The notes below the pieces were generated by a model. That model saw only the letters and a program-made list of their open reading frames with translations. It did no database searches and was not told where the DNA came from. Source: Streptomyces sp. NBC_00289 (GTDB taxonomy: Bacteria > Actinomycetota > Actinomycetes > Streptomycetales > Streptomycetaceae). Taken from it: a stretch of 64,000 bases of DNA. This document shows, piece after piece, positions 1 through 8,183 of this stretch (the stretch's first letter is position 1; each line of letters opens with the position of its first letter). The stretch spans positions 7,130,001-7,194,000 of the forward strand of contig NZ_CP108046.1 in the NCBI RefSeq assembly GCF_041435115.1, read 5' to 3'. Made by a program: the position numbers and the translations under genes.

Positions 1-24
1 TGTGGACCGATTTCCTGTGTACGG

Positions 25-186
25 TCAGGCAGCCGCCTCGGCGTCCTCGTTCGGCTTGCGGTGACGGCCGTGTGTGGCCGACTCCCCGTCGTGGACCGAT
101 ACCGGTCCCCGGTGCCGGCCGTGGCCGGCGTCGTCCTGGGACTCGGCGGACAGCGGCTGCCTGTGCATGGTGCTTGTGTCGCTCAT
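25..186 (-). CDS. Small hydrophilic hypothetical protein (53 aa)
   Basis: A short ATG-initiated frame encodes 53 residues starting MSDTSTMHRQPLSAE and ending EDAEAAA. It has no membrane segment or signal peptide. It is rich in His, Arg, Gly and acidic residues and carries the motif HGRHRGP followed about 17 residues later by HGRHRKP, an internal duplication. An AT-rich stretch just upstream (about 190-245, containing a TTTTAT run) could hold its promoter. I recognise no family and propose no function. The frame is real in the sequence, but expression is unproven because it is so short. Confidence 0.45.
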   Translation of the reverse strand: MSDTSTMHRQPLSAESQDDAGHGRHRGPVSVHDGESATHGRHRKPNEDAEAAA

Positions 187-282
187 CGGAAGATTTCACC
201 CCGTCAACATGATCTTTCAAACAGCCGGGCGATTTTATCCAGGCGCCCACGGGGCGAATCCAGGCGGCCACGCCAACCGGCA

Positions 283-1545
283 CTACTTCGTTACAAGACG
301 TCCCAGCGGCGCCTGTTGCAAGGGCACGGGACGCGGTGCGACAGGCACCGGGGGGCCCGGCTCCGACGGCTCGCCGGGCCACGGGGGAGACGAGGTCCCC
401 GTCCCCGGTCCCGCCCCCGCGGCCGTACGGTCCCGGACCGGACCCCCCGGGCCCGCGTCCCCCGTCTCCCCGGCCTCCCCCGTGGCCCCTGCCTCCCCCG
501 CTTCCCCCGTGTCTCCCGGCGCCCCGAAGGGCCCGGACAGCCGCGCCACCGCGCACGGGGTCTCGGCCGTGGCGTAGGGCAGTTGGAGCACCCCGTCCGT
601 GGTCCACACCCCGGCCCCCGCCAACCACCCCTCGGGCGCCGCGAGTTGATGCATCCGGCGCTCGGCGGGCCGCCACACCCCCAGCCAGCTGCCGGCCGGG
701 CCGTCGACGCGCAGCGCCACCGCGCAGCCCTCCGGCGTCAGCACCTGCCCCGGCTGGATCGCGAACGGCGTCACCGCGCAACCGGCCACCTTCAGGCACT
801 CCGGGAAGCGCACCGGGAGCGTGCTGCCCAGGACACCCCAGCCCAGCCGGTCCTGGCCCGGCGAGGGCGCGTCCGAGCGGATCAGCAGCAGCCCGCTGTC
901 CGCGTCGGCGAGGAGCAGCCGGTCGTCGCTGTCGGCGGCGATCTGGAGCAGCGGGGACACCTCGCCGCCCCGGTACAGGTCCACCACGACCGCCTTGGTC
1001 CGGCCGTCCACCTCCCGGTCCAGGGCCAGCATCCGTCCCGTCCGGTCCAGCCACACCCCGCCCGAGCAGCGACCCGGGATCTCGGCGACGTGCTCCGGAC
1101 CGAAGGCGCCGCCCGCCACCAGCCACACGGCGCTGGAGCGCCGGCCCACGGCGAGGGCGTACGCCTTCTCCCCGCACGGCGCCGGCGGCAGCAGCCGCAG
1201 CCGGCTGCCCGGGTCAGGGCACTCGACCGCGCCCAACGGCAGCTCGCCGGTGTCGGGACCGGTCGGGTACAGCAGGGCGAAGAGGTGCCGTCCGTCGGCC
1301 AGGCGGCGGATGAGGACACGTCCGTCGCCCATCGGCTGCACCTCGGTGCCGGGCTCCTCCGGCTGGTTGCCGGGTAACGGCACGGCGTACGGCTCGGGCC
1401 CGTCCAGCGTCCAGCGCTCCGGGAACCAAGAGTCGCCGTCCAGCGCGAGGCGGGCCGCGAACGCGCCGTCCGCCGTGATGGTGCACCCCGCCCGCACGGC
1501 GTCCTGCCCGTGGTCCGCCGCAGATTCCCTCGCACAGGCCGTCAT
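283..1545 (-). CDS. Hypothetical protein with propeller-like body and collagen-like tail
   Basis: The frame extends to 1617. The ATG at 1545 is preferred because GGAGGTGA sits about 8 nt upstream, giving 420 aa (MTACARES...). Residues 1-330 are rich in short beta-strand-like repeats with recurring Asp/Gly turns (for example LLLADADSGLLLI), suggesting a WD/propeller-like fold; this is inference. From about residue 341 there are ten consecutive Gly-X-Y triplets (GAP GDT GEA GEA GAT GEA GET GDA GPG GPV, bases 436-525), then a Pro/Gly-rich end. No signal peptide or transmembrane segment is evident. It is divergent from the downstream Nif3 operon. Function unknown. Confidence 0.75.
   Translation of the reverse strand: MTACARESAADHGQDAVRAGCTITADGAFAARLALDGDSWFPERWTLDGPEPYAVPLPGNQPEEPGTEVQPMGDGRVLIRRLADGRHLFALLYPTGPDTGELPLGAVECPDPGSRLRLLPPAPCGEKAYALAVGRRSSAVWLVAGGAFGPEHVAEIPGRCSGGVWLDRTGRMLALDREVDGRTKAVVVDLYRGGEVSPLLQIAADSDDRLLLADADSGLLLIRSDAPSPGQDRLGWGVLGSTLPVRFPECLKVAGCAVTPFAIQPGQVLTPEGCAVALRVDGPAGSWLGVWRPAERRMHQLAAPEGWLAGAGVWTTDGVLQLPYATAETPCAVARLSGPFGAPGDTGEAGEAGATGEAGETGDAGPGGPVRDRTAAGAGPGTGTSSPPWPGEPSEPGPPVPVAPRPVPLQQAPLGRLVTK
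436..525 (-). repeat. Collagen-like Gly-X-Y repeat in a coding sequence
   Basis: Ten uninterrupted Gly-X-Y triplets lie inside the 283-1545 gene. At DNA level this is a 9-nt periodic, GGG-rich tract, which would be prone to slippage. Confidence 0.8.
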
Positions 1546-1743
1546 CGTCCGGTCACCTCCGGCGACGAAGGTAGTTTTCGCACGCACAGGCGGGGGACCG
1601 GCAGGCGGCCACTTCACACATAAGGATGGCCCAGGAACGATTCGCCTGAGGAAACCGGGGCGGCTGTGCTGGCCGGGGCCGACCGGCGGGAGACGGTGCA
1701 GCGGCGGTGCGGTCGCGGAGAACGGCCAGGTAGCCTTTCACCC

Positions 1744-2610
1744 GTGCCCCGTCTGTCTGAAGTCATCACCGCGCTGGAGAACCTGTGGCCCGCCGAGCGG
1801 GCCGAGTCCTGGGACGCGGTCGGCACCGTCGTGGGCGACCCCGGTCAGGAGGTCTCCCGGGTCCTGTTCGCCGTCGACCCGGTCCAGGAGATCGTCGACG
1901 AGGCGGTGAAACTGGGCGCCGACCTGCTCGTCACCCACCACCCGCTGTACCTGCGCGGTACGACCACGGTCGCGGCCTCCACCTTCAAGGGCCGCGTGGT
2001 CCACACCCTGATCAAGCACGACATCGCGCTGCACGTCGCCCACACCAACGCCGACTCGGCCGACCCGGGTGTCTCCGACGCGCTCGCCGGTGCCCTGGAC
2101 CTGCGCGTCGTACGGCCGCTGGTGCCGGACGCCACCGACCCCCAGGGCCGCCGGGGCCTCGGCCGGATCTGCGAACTCGATCACCCGCTGACCGTGCGGG
2201 AGTTCACCGCGCGCGTCGCCGAGCGGCTGCCCGCCACCGCGCAGGGCATCCGCGTCGCCGGCGACCCCGAGGCGGTCGTCCGCACGGTCGCCGTGAGCGG
2301 CGGCTCCGGCGACAGTCTCTTCGACCACGTACGGGCGGCCGGCGTCGACGCCTTCCTGACCGCCGACCTGCGCCACCACCCCGTGTCCGAGTTCACGGCG
2401 GCCGGCGGACGCACTCCTCTCGCGCTGCTCGACGCGGCGCACTGGGCCACCGAGTGGCCCTGGTGCGAGCTGGCCGCCGCCCAGCTCGACGAGATCTCCG
2501 ACCGGAGCGGATGGGGCCTTCGCGTCCACGTCTCCAAGACGGTCACCGACCCCTGGACCGCCCACGCGGCGTCCAATCCGATTCCTAGCGCAACGGGAGC
2601 CCCCAACTGA
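1744..2610 (+). CDS. Nif3-like dinuclear metal-centre protein
   Basis: A 288-aa protein starting at GTG 1744 (MPRLSEVITALENLWP); the longer frame from 1666 adds a non-conserved stretch. Family features are the N-terminal LWPAERAESWDAVG segment, the metal-binding THHPLY motif (about residues 65-70) and VAHTNADSA (about 101-109). The His near the C-terminus in DAAHWATEW is also typical. Nif3/YbgI proteins form toroidal hexamers with a two-metal site. They are often called GTP cyclohydrolase I type 2-like, but the true substrate is unsettled. The stop overlaps the start of the zinc-ribbon gene, the first link of a three-gene operon. Confidence 0.92.
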   Translation: MPRLSEVITALENLWPAERAESWDAVGTVVGDPGQEVSRVLFAVDPVQEIVDEAVKLGADLLVTHHPLYLRGTTTVAASTFKGRVVHTLIKHDIALHVAHTNADSADPGVSDALAGALDLRVVRPLVPDATDPQGRRGLGRICELDHPLTVREFTARVAERLPATAQGIRVAGDPEAVVRTVAVSGGSGDSLFDHVRAAGVDAFLTADLRHHPVSEFTAAGGRTPLALLDAAHWATEWPWCELAAAQLDEISDRSGWGLRVHVSKTVTDPWTAHAASNPIPSATGAPN

Positions 2611-3350
2611 ACGCCGAGCCCGCCGACCAGATCCGCCTCCTCGACGTCCAGGCACTCGACGTCCGCCTCCAGCAGCTCGCGCACAAGCGCAGGTCGCTGC
2701 CCGAGCACGCCGAGATCGACTCGCTGACCAAGGATCTGACCCAGCTGCGCGACCTCCTGGTGGCCGCCCAGACCGAGGAGAGCGACACCGCCCGCGAGCA
2801 GACCAAGGCCGAGCAGGACGTGGACCAGGTGCGCCAGCGCGCCGCCCGCGACCAGCAGCGCCTGGACTCCGGTGCCGTCTCCTCCCCGAAGGACCTGGAA
2901 AACCTCCAGCGCGAGATCGCCTCCCTCGCCAAGCGGCAGGGCGACCTCGAGGACGTCGTCCTGGAGGTCATGGAGCGCCGCGAGTCCGCGCAGGAGCGGG
3001 CCGCCGAGCTGACCGAGCGGGTCGGCTCCGTCCAGGGCAGGATCGACGACGCGACCGCCCGCCGGGACGCGGCCTTCGAGTCGCTGGACGGCGAGGCGGC
3101 CTCGGTGACGAAGGAGCGCGAGGTCATCGCCGCCGTCATCCCCGCGGACCTGCTGAAGCTGTACGAGAAGCTGCGCGCGCAGCAGGGTGGCGTCGGCGCG
3201 GCCAAGCTGTACCAGCGCAGCTGCCAGGGCTGCCGCCAGGAGCTGGCGATCACCGACTTCAACGAGATCCGCTCGGCCCCGCGTGACAAGGTCGTCCGCT
3301 GCGAGAACTGCGGCCGCATCCTGGTGCGCACCTCCGAGTCCGGCCTGTAA
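2607..3350 (+). CDS. Coiled-coil zinc-ribbon protein (C4-type)
   Basis: The best start is CTG at 2607, which overlaps the Nif3 TGA and has GGGAG about 5 nt upstream. It gives 247 aa beginning MNAEPADQIRLLDVQALD; the first ATG-type codon (2760) would remove conserved N-terminal sequence. Residues about 10-180 are long charged heptad helices, a predicted coiled-coil hairpin. The C-terminus has a zinc ribbon with paired cysteines in SCQGCRQE and CENCGRIL. The architecture matches actinobacterial zf-RING_7-type proteins encoded between Nif3 and RNase H/phosphatase genes. A nucleic-acid-linked scaffold role is only inference. Confidence 0.9.
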   Translation: MNAEPADQIRLLDVQALDVRLQQLAHKRRSLPEHAEIDSLTKDLTQLRDLLVAAQTEESDTAREQTKAEQDVDQVRQRAARDQQRLDSGAVSSPKDLENLQREIASLAKRQGDLEDVVLEVMERRESAQERAAELTERVGSVQGRIDDATARRDAAFESLDGEAASVTKEREVIAAVIPADLLKLYEKLRAQQGGVGAAKLYQRSCQGCRQELAITDFNEIRSAPRDKVVRCENCGRILVRTSESGL

Positions 3351-3362
3351 GGGACATACGCG

Positions 3363-4916
3363 GTGCGGGAGTTCATCGTCGAGGCCGACGGCGGGTCACG
3401 GGGCAACCCGGGGCCCGCGGGCTACGGTTCCGTGGTGCTCGACGCGGCGACGGGGGAGACCCTCGCGGAGGCCGCCGAGTACATCGGCGTCACCACGAAC
3501 AACGTGGCCGAGTACCGGGGCCTGCTGGCCGGCCTCCGCGCCGCCCACGACCTGGACCCCTCCGCCCAGGTCCACGTCCGGATGGACTCCAAGCTCGTCG
3601 TCGAGCAGATGTCGGGCCGCTGGAAGATCAAACACCCCGCCATGAAGCCCCTGGCGACCGAGGCGAGCCGGGTCTTCCCGCCGTCCCGGGTGACCTACGA
3701 GTGGATCCCCCGCGAGCGCAACAAGCACGCGGACCGCCTGGCCAACGAGGCGATGGACGCGGGCAGGCGCGGCGAACAGTGGTCGGCCTCGACATCGACG
3801 GCGGAACTGGACACGGCGGCGGGGAGGGCGGCGGTCACGGCGAAGCCGACGGCCGTCACCGAGCCCTCCGGCCCGCCCGGGGACGCGGCCGCGGGTGCGG
3901 CGCGGGCACGTGCGGCACTGGCGGAGGGGCGCTCGACGAGGCTCCCGGATACCACCGCCGGCCGCCTCGGCTCCCCGGGGACCTCGGCCGCGTCCAGTGC
4001 CCCGGAACCCTCGGCCGCGTCCACCCCTGCCGACGTTCCGGCGGAGCCCGACACTTCCCCGACCGCTTCCGCCGAGCGCGACGAACCGGCGCGGACCGCG
4101 GGCGACGCAGCCCTGCGGGCCGGGTCCGGGGCCGAAGCCGATGCTGATGCCGTATCCCCTGGTGAGCCACTCGTAGCGGCTCCCGGCGCGGAGGCCGCGT
4201 CGCGCTCCGAGGCGGATACCCAGTCACAGGCCGATGTACGTGCCGCACGCGCCGTCGCCGCGCCCAGTGCGGGCTGGGCTCCGGCCGACCTGGGCGCACC
4301 CGCGACCTTCGTCCTGCTCCGGCACGGTGAGACACCCCTGACACCCCAGAAGCGGTTCTCCGGCAGCGGCGGCTCCGATCCCTCCCTGTCGGCCGTCGGC
4401 CGGGAGCAGGCCGAGCGGGTCGCGGCGGCGCTGGCCCGGCGTGGCACGATCCAGGCCATCGTGTCGTCGCCCCTCGCCAGGACCCGGGAGACGGCGGCCG
4501 CGGTCGCCGACCGACTCGGTCTCGAGGTGGTCGTCGAGGACGGCCTGCGCGAAACCGACTTCGGGGCCTGGGAAGGGCTCACCTTCGGAGAGGTGCGCGA
4601 CCGCTACCCGGAGGACCTGAACGCCTGGCTGGCCGACCCGGAGGCCGAACCGACAGGCGGCGGCGAGAGCTTCGCCGCCACCGCCACCCGGATCGCCGCC
4701 ACGCGCGACAGGCTGGTGGCCGCGTACGCGGGCCGCACGGTCCTGCTCGTCACGCACGTGACGCCGATCAAGACGTTCGTACGGCTCGCCCTCGGCGCCC
4801 CGCCCGAGTCCCTGTTCCGCATGGAACTCTCGGCCGCCGCCCTGTCGGCCGTGGCCTACTACTCGGACGGCAACGCGAGCGTCCGCCTCCTCAACGACAC
4901 GTCACACCTGCGCTGA
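3363..4916 (+). CDS. Bifunctional RNase HI / histidine phosphatase
   Basis: A 517-aa fusion starting at GTG 3363. Residues 1-135 form an RNase HI domain with all four acidic catalytic residues visible: D9 (EADGG), E50 (NNVAEYRG), D75 (RMDSK) and D124 (HADRLAN). Residues about 140-310 are an Ala/Pro/Ser/Glu-rich disordered linker. Residues about 314-517 form a phosphoglycerate-mutase-like histidine phosphatase with the phospho-acceptor motif LLRHGET (H321) and LLVTHVTP near the C-terminus. The fusion is characteristic of actinobacteria: the RNase H half cuts RNA in RNA:DNA hybrids and the phosphatase half resembles CobC. It lies 12 bp after the zinc-ribbon gene, so probably the same operon. 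Confidence 0.95.
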   Translation: MREFIVEADGGSRGNPGPAGYGSVVLDAATGETLAEAAEYIGVTTNNVAEYRGLLAGLRAAHDLDPSAQVHVRMDSKLVVEQMSGRWKIKHPAMKPLATEASRVFPPSRVTYEWIPRERNKHADRLANEAMDAGRRGEQWSASTSTAELDTAAGRAAVTAKPTAVTEPSGPPGDAAAGAARARAALAEGRSTRLPDTTAGRLGSPGTSAASSAPEPSAASTPADVPAEPDTSPTASAERDEPARTAGDAALRAGSGAEADADAVSPGEPLVAAPGAEAASRSEADTQSQADVRAARAVAAPSAGWAPADLGAPATFVLLRHGETPLTPQKRFSGSGGSDPSLSAVGREQAERVAAALARRGTIQAIVSSPLARTRETAAAVADRLGLEVVVEDGLRETDFGAWEGLTFGEVRDRYPEDLNAWLADPEAEPTGGGESFAATATRIAATRDRLVAAYAGRTVLLVTHVTPIKTFVRLALGAPPESLFRMELSAAALSAVAYYSDGNASVRLLNDTSHLR

Positions 4917-4940
4917 CGGCGGTGCCCCTTGGGCCGCGCC

Positions 4941-5150
4941 CCGCGACTACGCGTCACGTCTCCCCGAGTGCCGCTGCCGCGCGGGCCGGCCGTTCGACGC
5001 GGAGTCGGGCCCGCGATTACGCGTCACGCCTCCCCGAGTGCCGCCGCCGCGCGGGCCGGCCGTTCGACGCGGAGCCGCGCCCGCACCTACGCGTCGGACC
5101 GCCCCAGTGCCGCCGCCGCGCGGGCCAGTCGTTCGACGCGGGCCCAGTCC
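4941..5150. repeat. Three 70-bp imperfect tandem copies derived from the eda 3' end
   Basis: Units start at 4941, 5011 and 5081 with an exact 70-bp period and very high identity (for example GCGGGCCGGCCGTTCGACGC at 4981 and again at 5051). The third unit is the functional 3' end of eda on the minus strand, including its TAG. The two outer copies would encode the same C-terminal peptide (RARAAAALG...) but end with TGA and lie beyond the stop. The duplicates also fill the gap to the convergent RNase H/phosphatase gene. Confidence 0.9.
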
Positions 5151-5749
5151 CCGGCCGCGATCGCGTCGTCGGGGAGCATCCAGGTGCCGCCGACGCATCC
5201 GACGTTGGGCAGTGCCAGGTAGTCCGGAGCGTTGGCGGGCCCGATGCCGCCGGTGGGGCAGAAGCGGGCCTGGGGGAGCGGTCCGGACAGGGACCTCAGA
5301 TACGCCGTCCCGCCCGCGGCCTCGGCCGGGAAGAACTTCATCTCCCGCACCCCGCGCTCAAGGAGCGCCACCACCTCGGAAGCGGTCGACACCCCCGGCA
5401 GGAACGGCACCCCCGACGCCCGCATCGCCGTCAGAAGTACGTCCGTCCAGCCCGGGCTGACCAGGAACCGCGCCCCGGCGGCCACCACCTCGGTGACCTG
5501 TGAGGGCGTGAGCAGGGTCCCCGCGCCGACCATCGCCTCCGGCACCTCACCGGCGATCGCCCGGATCGCGTCGAGCGCGGCGGGCGTCCGCAACGTCACC
5601 TCGATCGCGGGCAGCCCGCCGGCGACCAGGGCCCGGGCGAGCGGTACGGCGTCGGAGGCGTCCTCGACCACGACCACGGGCACGACGGGCGCGAGGTCCA
5701 GCACCGAGACGTTCCGGGCACGCGGAGCGGAGGGCAGGGGTGAGGTCAT
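5087..5749 (-). CDS. eda: KDPG / KHG aldolase
   Basis: A 220-aa class I aldolase, expected to cleave 2-keto-3-deoxy-6-phosphogluconate to pyruvate and glyceraldehyde-3-phosphate, and also 4-hydroxy-2-oxoglutarate, in the cytosol. Visible motifs are AIEVTLRT with the general-base E50, VGAGTLL for the phosphate/pyruvate site, LVSPGW, FLPGVSTASE, and KFFPAEAAGG with the Schiff-base K138. CPTGGIGPANAPDYLA forms the C-terminal phosphate loop. Length is normal. Its 3' end is tandemly copied downstream (4941-5150). It is monocistronic and convergent with the RNase H/phosphatase gene. Confidence 0.94.
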   Translation of the reverse strand: MTSPLPSAPRARNVSVLDLAPVVPVVVVEDASDAVPLARALVAGGLPAIEVTLRTPAALDAIRAIAGEVPEAMVGAGTLLTPSQVTEVVAAGARFLVSPGWTDVLLTAMRASGVPFLPGVSTASEVVALLERGVREMKFFPAEAAGGTAYLRSLSGPLPQARFCPTGGIGPANAPDYLALPNVGCVGGTWMLPDDAIAAGDWARVERLARAAAALGRSDA

Positions 5750-5823
5750 GACCTCATCGTGCCCGGGGTGTGCAGCACACGCAATGAGCGTTGCGCATGC
5801 TGCAACAGGCGGTCAGGGGCGCC

Positions 5824-6606
5824 TCAGTGGATCTCCGTCACCAGCACGTCGAGCGACCACGCCTGCCCCGACCGCGCGGGCGCCTGGGCCTCCACGACAT
5901 GTCCGAGACCGCGCAGCGCCTCCACCAGCTCGGCCGGGTTCTGGGGCACGGCCGGCGCCGACAGCAGGCTGCGCACGATCCTTCCCTTCGTCGCCTTGTT
6001 GAAGTGGCTGACGACCTTGCGGGTCGGCGCGTGCAGCACCCGAACGGTCGCCGTCCGCCCGGCCACCTCGCCCTTCGGCTTCCACGCTGCCGCGTACGCG
6101 GACGACCGCAGGTCCAGCACCAGCCCGCGCCCCGCCACCTCCGGCAGCGCCTCCGCCATCGGCGCCCGCCAGTGCGTACCCAGCGCCCCGAGACCGGGCA
6201 GCCGTACGCCCATCGAGCAGCGGTAGGAGGGGATCCGGTCGGTCACCCGGACCGCGCCCCACAACCCCGAGAACACGAGCAGCGACCGGGCCGCCCGCCG
6301 CTTCGCGGCCGTGTCCAGCGAGGCCAGGTCGAGGGCGTCGTACAGCACCCCCGTGTAGATCTCCCCGGCCGGCCGGGTGCCCGCCGTCCGCAGCGCGGTG
6401 TTCTTCGCGACCTCACCGCGCAGCCCCTCGCTCAGCCCGAGCACCTCGCACGCCTTGTCCTCGTCACCGGCGCACAGCTCGACCAGTTCCTCGACCACGG
6501 CCTCGCGGGCCTCGTGGAGCCCCGGCAGCGACAGCGACTCCAGCTTCAGCGGGGCGCCGCGGCCGGAGGATGCCTTGCCCTCGGAGGGCGGCAGCAGGAC
6601 AAGCAC
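5824..6606 (-). CDS. yaaA: YaaA-family peroxide-stress protein
   Basis: The start is GTG 6606 (MLVLLPPSEGKA), with GAAGGAG about 7 nt upstream on the minus strand; the longer frame to 6672 adds non-conserved sequence. It is 260 aa. Family signatures are the N-terminal LLPPSEGK, IYTGVLYDALD, FSGLWGAV, DRIPSYR, LDLRSSAYAAAW and VSHFNKATKGRI. E. coli YaaA limits free iron and DNA damage under peroxide stress and binds DNA through a helix-hairpin-helix-like cradle. That role is inferred from the family. Confidence 0.92.
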   Translation of the reverse strand: MLVLLPPSEGKASSGRGAPLKLESLSLPGLHEAREAVVEELVELCAGDEDKACEVLGLSEGLRGEVAKNTALRTAGTRPAGEIYTGVLYDALDLASLDTAAKRRAARSLLVFSGLWGAVRVTDRIPSYRCSMGVRLPGLGALGTHWRAPMAEALPEVAGRGLVLDLRSSAYAAAWKPKGEVAGRTATVRVLHAPTRKVVSHFNKATKGRIVRSLLSAPAVPQNPAELVEALRGLGHVVEAQAPARSGQAWSLDVLVTEIH

Positions 6607-6803
6607 GGAGGATCTCCTTCGGTTCGAACTCCGGAACAGCGTACGGCGCACCCGGACCGCCCCCGGAACCACGAGGTGCGCTTCGCTTCCGCGCGCGCTC
6701 TCGGCCGTGCCCGTGTGCCACGATCGAGGGAACGAATCCGATCTCTCGGACAGGTGATCTCCCGATGTCCCACTCTGGCGAGCGACCGAAGGAGGGGCGT
6801 GAC

Positions 6804-7295
6804 ATGACTGCCATGGCCCACGAGCCGCTCACCCAGGCGGAAGTCCTGCTGGAGGGCTTCCTCGCGCTCGACACCCCAGAGGGTTTCCGGGCCGAGCTGA
6901 TCGACGGAGAGATCGTTGTGACACCGCCGCCGGACGGGGACCACGAGGACTACATCAACCTGATCATGAAGCAGGTGATCAGGCACTCCCGGACCGACAT
7001 GGATTTCTCCGGAAACAAAGGGTTGAAGCTGCGGAGCGGGGGCGGCTGCCCGAAGAATCACCTGCTGGAGGTGACCTCCACGAAACCCCAGGCCGACCGC
7101 GAGGCCAAACGCCGCTGCTACGCCCGCGGCGGGATTCCGCTCTACCTCCTCGTGGACCGGGAGGCATCCCAGATCACGCTGTTCGGCACCCCGGAGGAGG
7201 ACGACTACCGCCAGCACTGCACCCTCCCCTTCGGCAAGGCCCTCCCCCTCCCCGAGCCGTTCGCGTTCGACCTGGACACGTCGGACTTTTGCTGA
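6804..7295 (+). CDS. Uma2-family protein, apparently internally deleted
   Basis: The start ATG 6804 is set by GAAGGAGG 8-10 nt upstream. It is 163 aa, shorter than the roughly 185-200 aa usual for Uma2 (DUF820) PD-(D/E)xK-like proteins. The N-terminal half (EIVVTPPPDGDHEDYI) and the C-terminal half (LEVTSTKPQADREAK, GIPLYLLVDRE) are well preserved. The segment normally found between GLKLRSGGG and LEVTS, which carries the Pro-Asp of the nuclease-like site, is missing: sequence runs from PKNH straight to LLEVTS. The comparison is from memory of Streptomyces homologues. If correct, this copy is probably catalytically dead. Confidence 0.8.
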   Translation: MTAMAHEPLTQAEVLLEGFLALDTPEGFRAELIDGEIVVTPPPDGDHEDYINLIMKQVIRHSRTDMDFSGNKGLKLRSGGGCPKNHLLEVTSTKPQADREAKRRCYARGGIPLYLLVDREASQITLFGTPEEDDYRQHCTLPFGKALPLPEPFAFDLDTSDFC

Positions 7296-7339
7296 GCTCG
7301 TCCGCGTTACCTCCCCAGGGACACACAAGGGGGAGTCAC

Positions 7340-8161
7340 GTGGGCGAACAGGCACTGTGGACGAGGGCGCGGCTCGGCCGCTGCGGGCCCCCGCTCGATC
7401 TCCTGACCGCCCGCTTCGACCGGCACGTCTACGCCCCGCACGCCCACGAGGAGTTCACGATCGGGGTCTGCGTCGGCGGCTCCGAGATCATCGACTACCG
7501 GGGCGGCCACATCCGCACCGGCCCGGGCTCCATCGTCGTACTGGCCCCCGGCGAGATGCACACCGGTGGCCCCGGCACCACCACCGACGGCTACGCCTAC
7601 CGCGCCGTGTACGCGGCCCCCGGCCTGCTCACCGAGGGCGTCCTCGACGGCCTCCCGCACTTCCGCGAGCCGCTCCTCGACGACCCCGAACTCGCCGCCG
7701 CCCTGCGCCGCACGCACGCCGAACTCAGCGCCTGCCCGGACCCGTTGGAGACCGAGTCCCGCCTCCCGTGGCTGCTCACGGCCCTCGCCCGCCGCCACTC
7801 CACGGCCCGCGCGACTCCCGACACGATCCCGGGCGCGGACCGGCTGGCCCACGCCGTCCGCGACCGCCTCGCCGACGAACTCCTCGCCCCGCCCTCCCTC
7901 TCCGACCTGGCCGCGGACCTGGGCCTGTCCCGCTACCAACTCCTGCGCGCCTTCCGTACGACGATGGGTGTCCCGCCGTACGCCTGGCTCGCCCAGTACC
8001 GCGTCAACCGGGCCCGCGGTCTGCTCGAGGCCGGCCTGCGCCCCGCCGAGGTCGCCTCCCTCGTGGGCTTCGCCGACCAGGCACACCTCACCCGCTGGTT
8101 CCGCCGCGTCCTGGGCGTGACCCCGGCGGCGTACCGCAACAGCGTTCAAGACGCCGGCTGA
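7340..8161 (+). CDS. AraC-family transcriptional regulator
   Basis: GTG 7340 is preferred over the upstream codon at 7289 because AAGGGGGAG lies about 5 nt before it; 273 aa. Residues about 15-150 form a cupin-like AraC sensor domain (HAHEEFTIGVCVGG, GSIVVLAPGEMHTGG). Residues about 175-270 form the double helix-turn-helix: LSDLAADLGLSRYQLLRAF, then RPAEVASLVGFADQAHLTRWF and the conserved GVTPAAYR end. The EamA exporter follows after 22 bp on the same strand and is the likely target. Confidence 0.93.
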   Translation: MGEQALWTRARLGRCGPPLDLLTARFDRHVYAPHAHEEFTIGVCVGGSEIIDYRGGHIRTGPGSIVVLAPGEMHTGGPGTTTDGYAYRAVYAAPGLLTEGVLDGLPHFREPLLDDPELAAALRRTHAELSACPDPLETESRLPWLLTALARRHSTARATPDTIPGADRLAHAVRDRLADELLAPPSLSDLAADLGLSRYQLLRAFRTTMGVPPYAWLAQYRVNRARGLLEAGLRPAEVASLVGFADQAHLTRWFRRVLGVTPAAYRNSVQDAG

Positions 8162-8183
8162 CACGGCGGCCGACACTGCTCAC

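Noticed and set aside
336..1313. Long Pro/Arg-rich plus-strand frame opposite the collagen-tailed gene
   Set aside because: Composition is that of a GC-rich antisense shadow (Arg/Pro/Ala runs, no motifs, no ribosome-binding site).
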